Shown here piece by piece: positions 63,691-64,000 of a stretch of 64,000 bases of DNA (position 1 is its first letter; each line of letters starts with the position of its first letter). The stretch is from NCBI GenBank assembly GCA_947650365.1, contig CANTAL010000133.1, positions 682,001 to 746,000 on the forward strand, in the 5' to 3' direction. This DNA comes from Chamaelirium japonicum (lineage: Eukaryota > Streptophyta > Magnoliopsida > Liliales > Melanthiaceae). The notes under the pieces were generated by a model. That model searched no databases. It had not been told where the DNA came from and worked only from the letters and a program-made list of their open reading frames with translations. The position numbers were made by a program, and so were the translations under genes.

Positions 63691-64000
63691 ATTCATTCAT
63701 ACGATCCATTCTAATTCATTCGCACGAATGTATTCATTCTAATTCATTCGTACGATCCATTCTAATTCATTCGCACAATCTATTCTAATTCATTCGTACG
63801 ATCCATTCTAATTCATTCGCAAGATCCATTCTAATTCATTTGTACGATCCATTCTAATTTATTCATACAATCCATTCTAATTCTTTTGCACGAATGTATC
63901 CATTCTAATTCATTCGTACGATCCATTCTAATTCCTTCGTACAATCTATTCTAATTTTTTCGTACGATCCATTCTTATTCATTCATACGATCCATTCTAA
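63676..64000 (+). repeat. F block at right edge
   Basis: About 13 monomers up to the window end, in the same order as the starts of the blocks at 30919 and 59113. The array clearly continues beyond the window. Confidence 0.95.

Noticed and set aside
1..64000. CRISPR array
   Set aside because: Units of 23-28 bp repeat head to tail with no unique spacers, and no cas genes are present.
1..64000. Human-type satellite II/III (CATTC)n
   Set aside because: The words CATTC and ATTCC occur, but the period is a strict 23 or 28 bp with a CGTACG core, not a diverged pentamer series.
1..64000. Telomeric repeat
   Set aside because: No TTAGGG- or TTTAGGG-type tandem run occurs. TTAGAATGG is only part of the unit.

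Overview
The whole window is one satellite DNA array. Apart from a single island of about 69 bases (3472-3540), everything is built from one short tandem repeat. The basic unit is 23 bp. It opens with ATTCATTCG, carries the 8-bp palindrome TCGTACGA in its middle, and closes with GATCCATTCTA. A 28-bp form has five extra bases after the central CGA (reading CGAATGTATCC instead of CGATCC) and is scattered among the 23-mers at roughly every third to eighth position. I found no protein-coding gene, RNA gene, CRISPR array, promoter or recognisable transposon. The open frames (93 codons at most) are periodic translations of the repeat.

This is eukaryotic heterochromatin-type DNA: tens of kilobases of diverged short satellite with higher-order structure, segmental duplications and no genes. 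The commonest monomer variants are CG-to-TG or CG-to-CA changes at the two CpGs of the unit, the signature of cytosine methylation, which would fit a plant or a vertebrate. I do not recognise the family, and the species cannot be named from this sequence.

Layout: the array changes strand again and again. I call blocks that read the unit on the plus strand F and blocks that read it on the minus strand R. I can place 44 blocks (43 strand switches) plus eight very short inverted islands. The largest are F 142-3471, R 3541-10470, F 10471-14165, F 17930-21775, R 40081-50322, F 50323-52934, F 54422-57309 and F 59113-62869. About 46% of the window is F and 54% R. Many switches fall on palindromes the monomer already contains or creates (GTAC, GATC, TAATTA, GAATTC, TCTAGA). 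Some switch points recur with the same sequence at distant places, so inverted junctions were themselves copied.

Within blocks the variants are ordered into higher-order modules found in both orientations. M1 is 166 bp (seven monomers, with CTATTTC and CTTACTC variants). M2 is 171 bp (with a CCACCCTAATTCC junction). M3 is 171 bp (with CCTTCG and CCCATG variants). Composites recur with exact spacing: M3, one monomer, M1 (360 bp), and M1, three or six monomers, M2. On top of this lie recent duplications: a nearly identical 3301-bp tandem duplication (41471-48112) containing an older 309-bp duplication, a triplicated segment of about 300 bp (24363-25330), a 263-bp duplication near 37.3-37.8 kb, and an older duplication of about 3.5 kb that spans both orientations (49.8-53.3 and 53.9-57.6 kb). 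The array appears to have grown by unequal exchange in whole-monomer steps together with repeated inversion or template switching.
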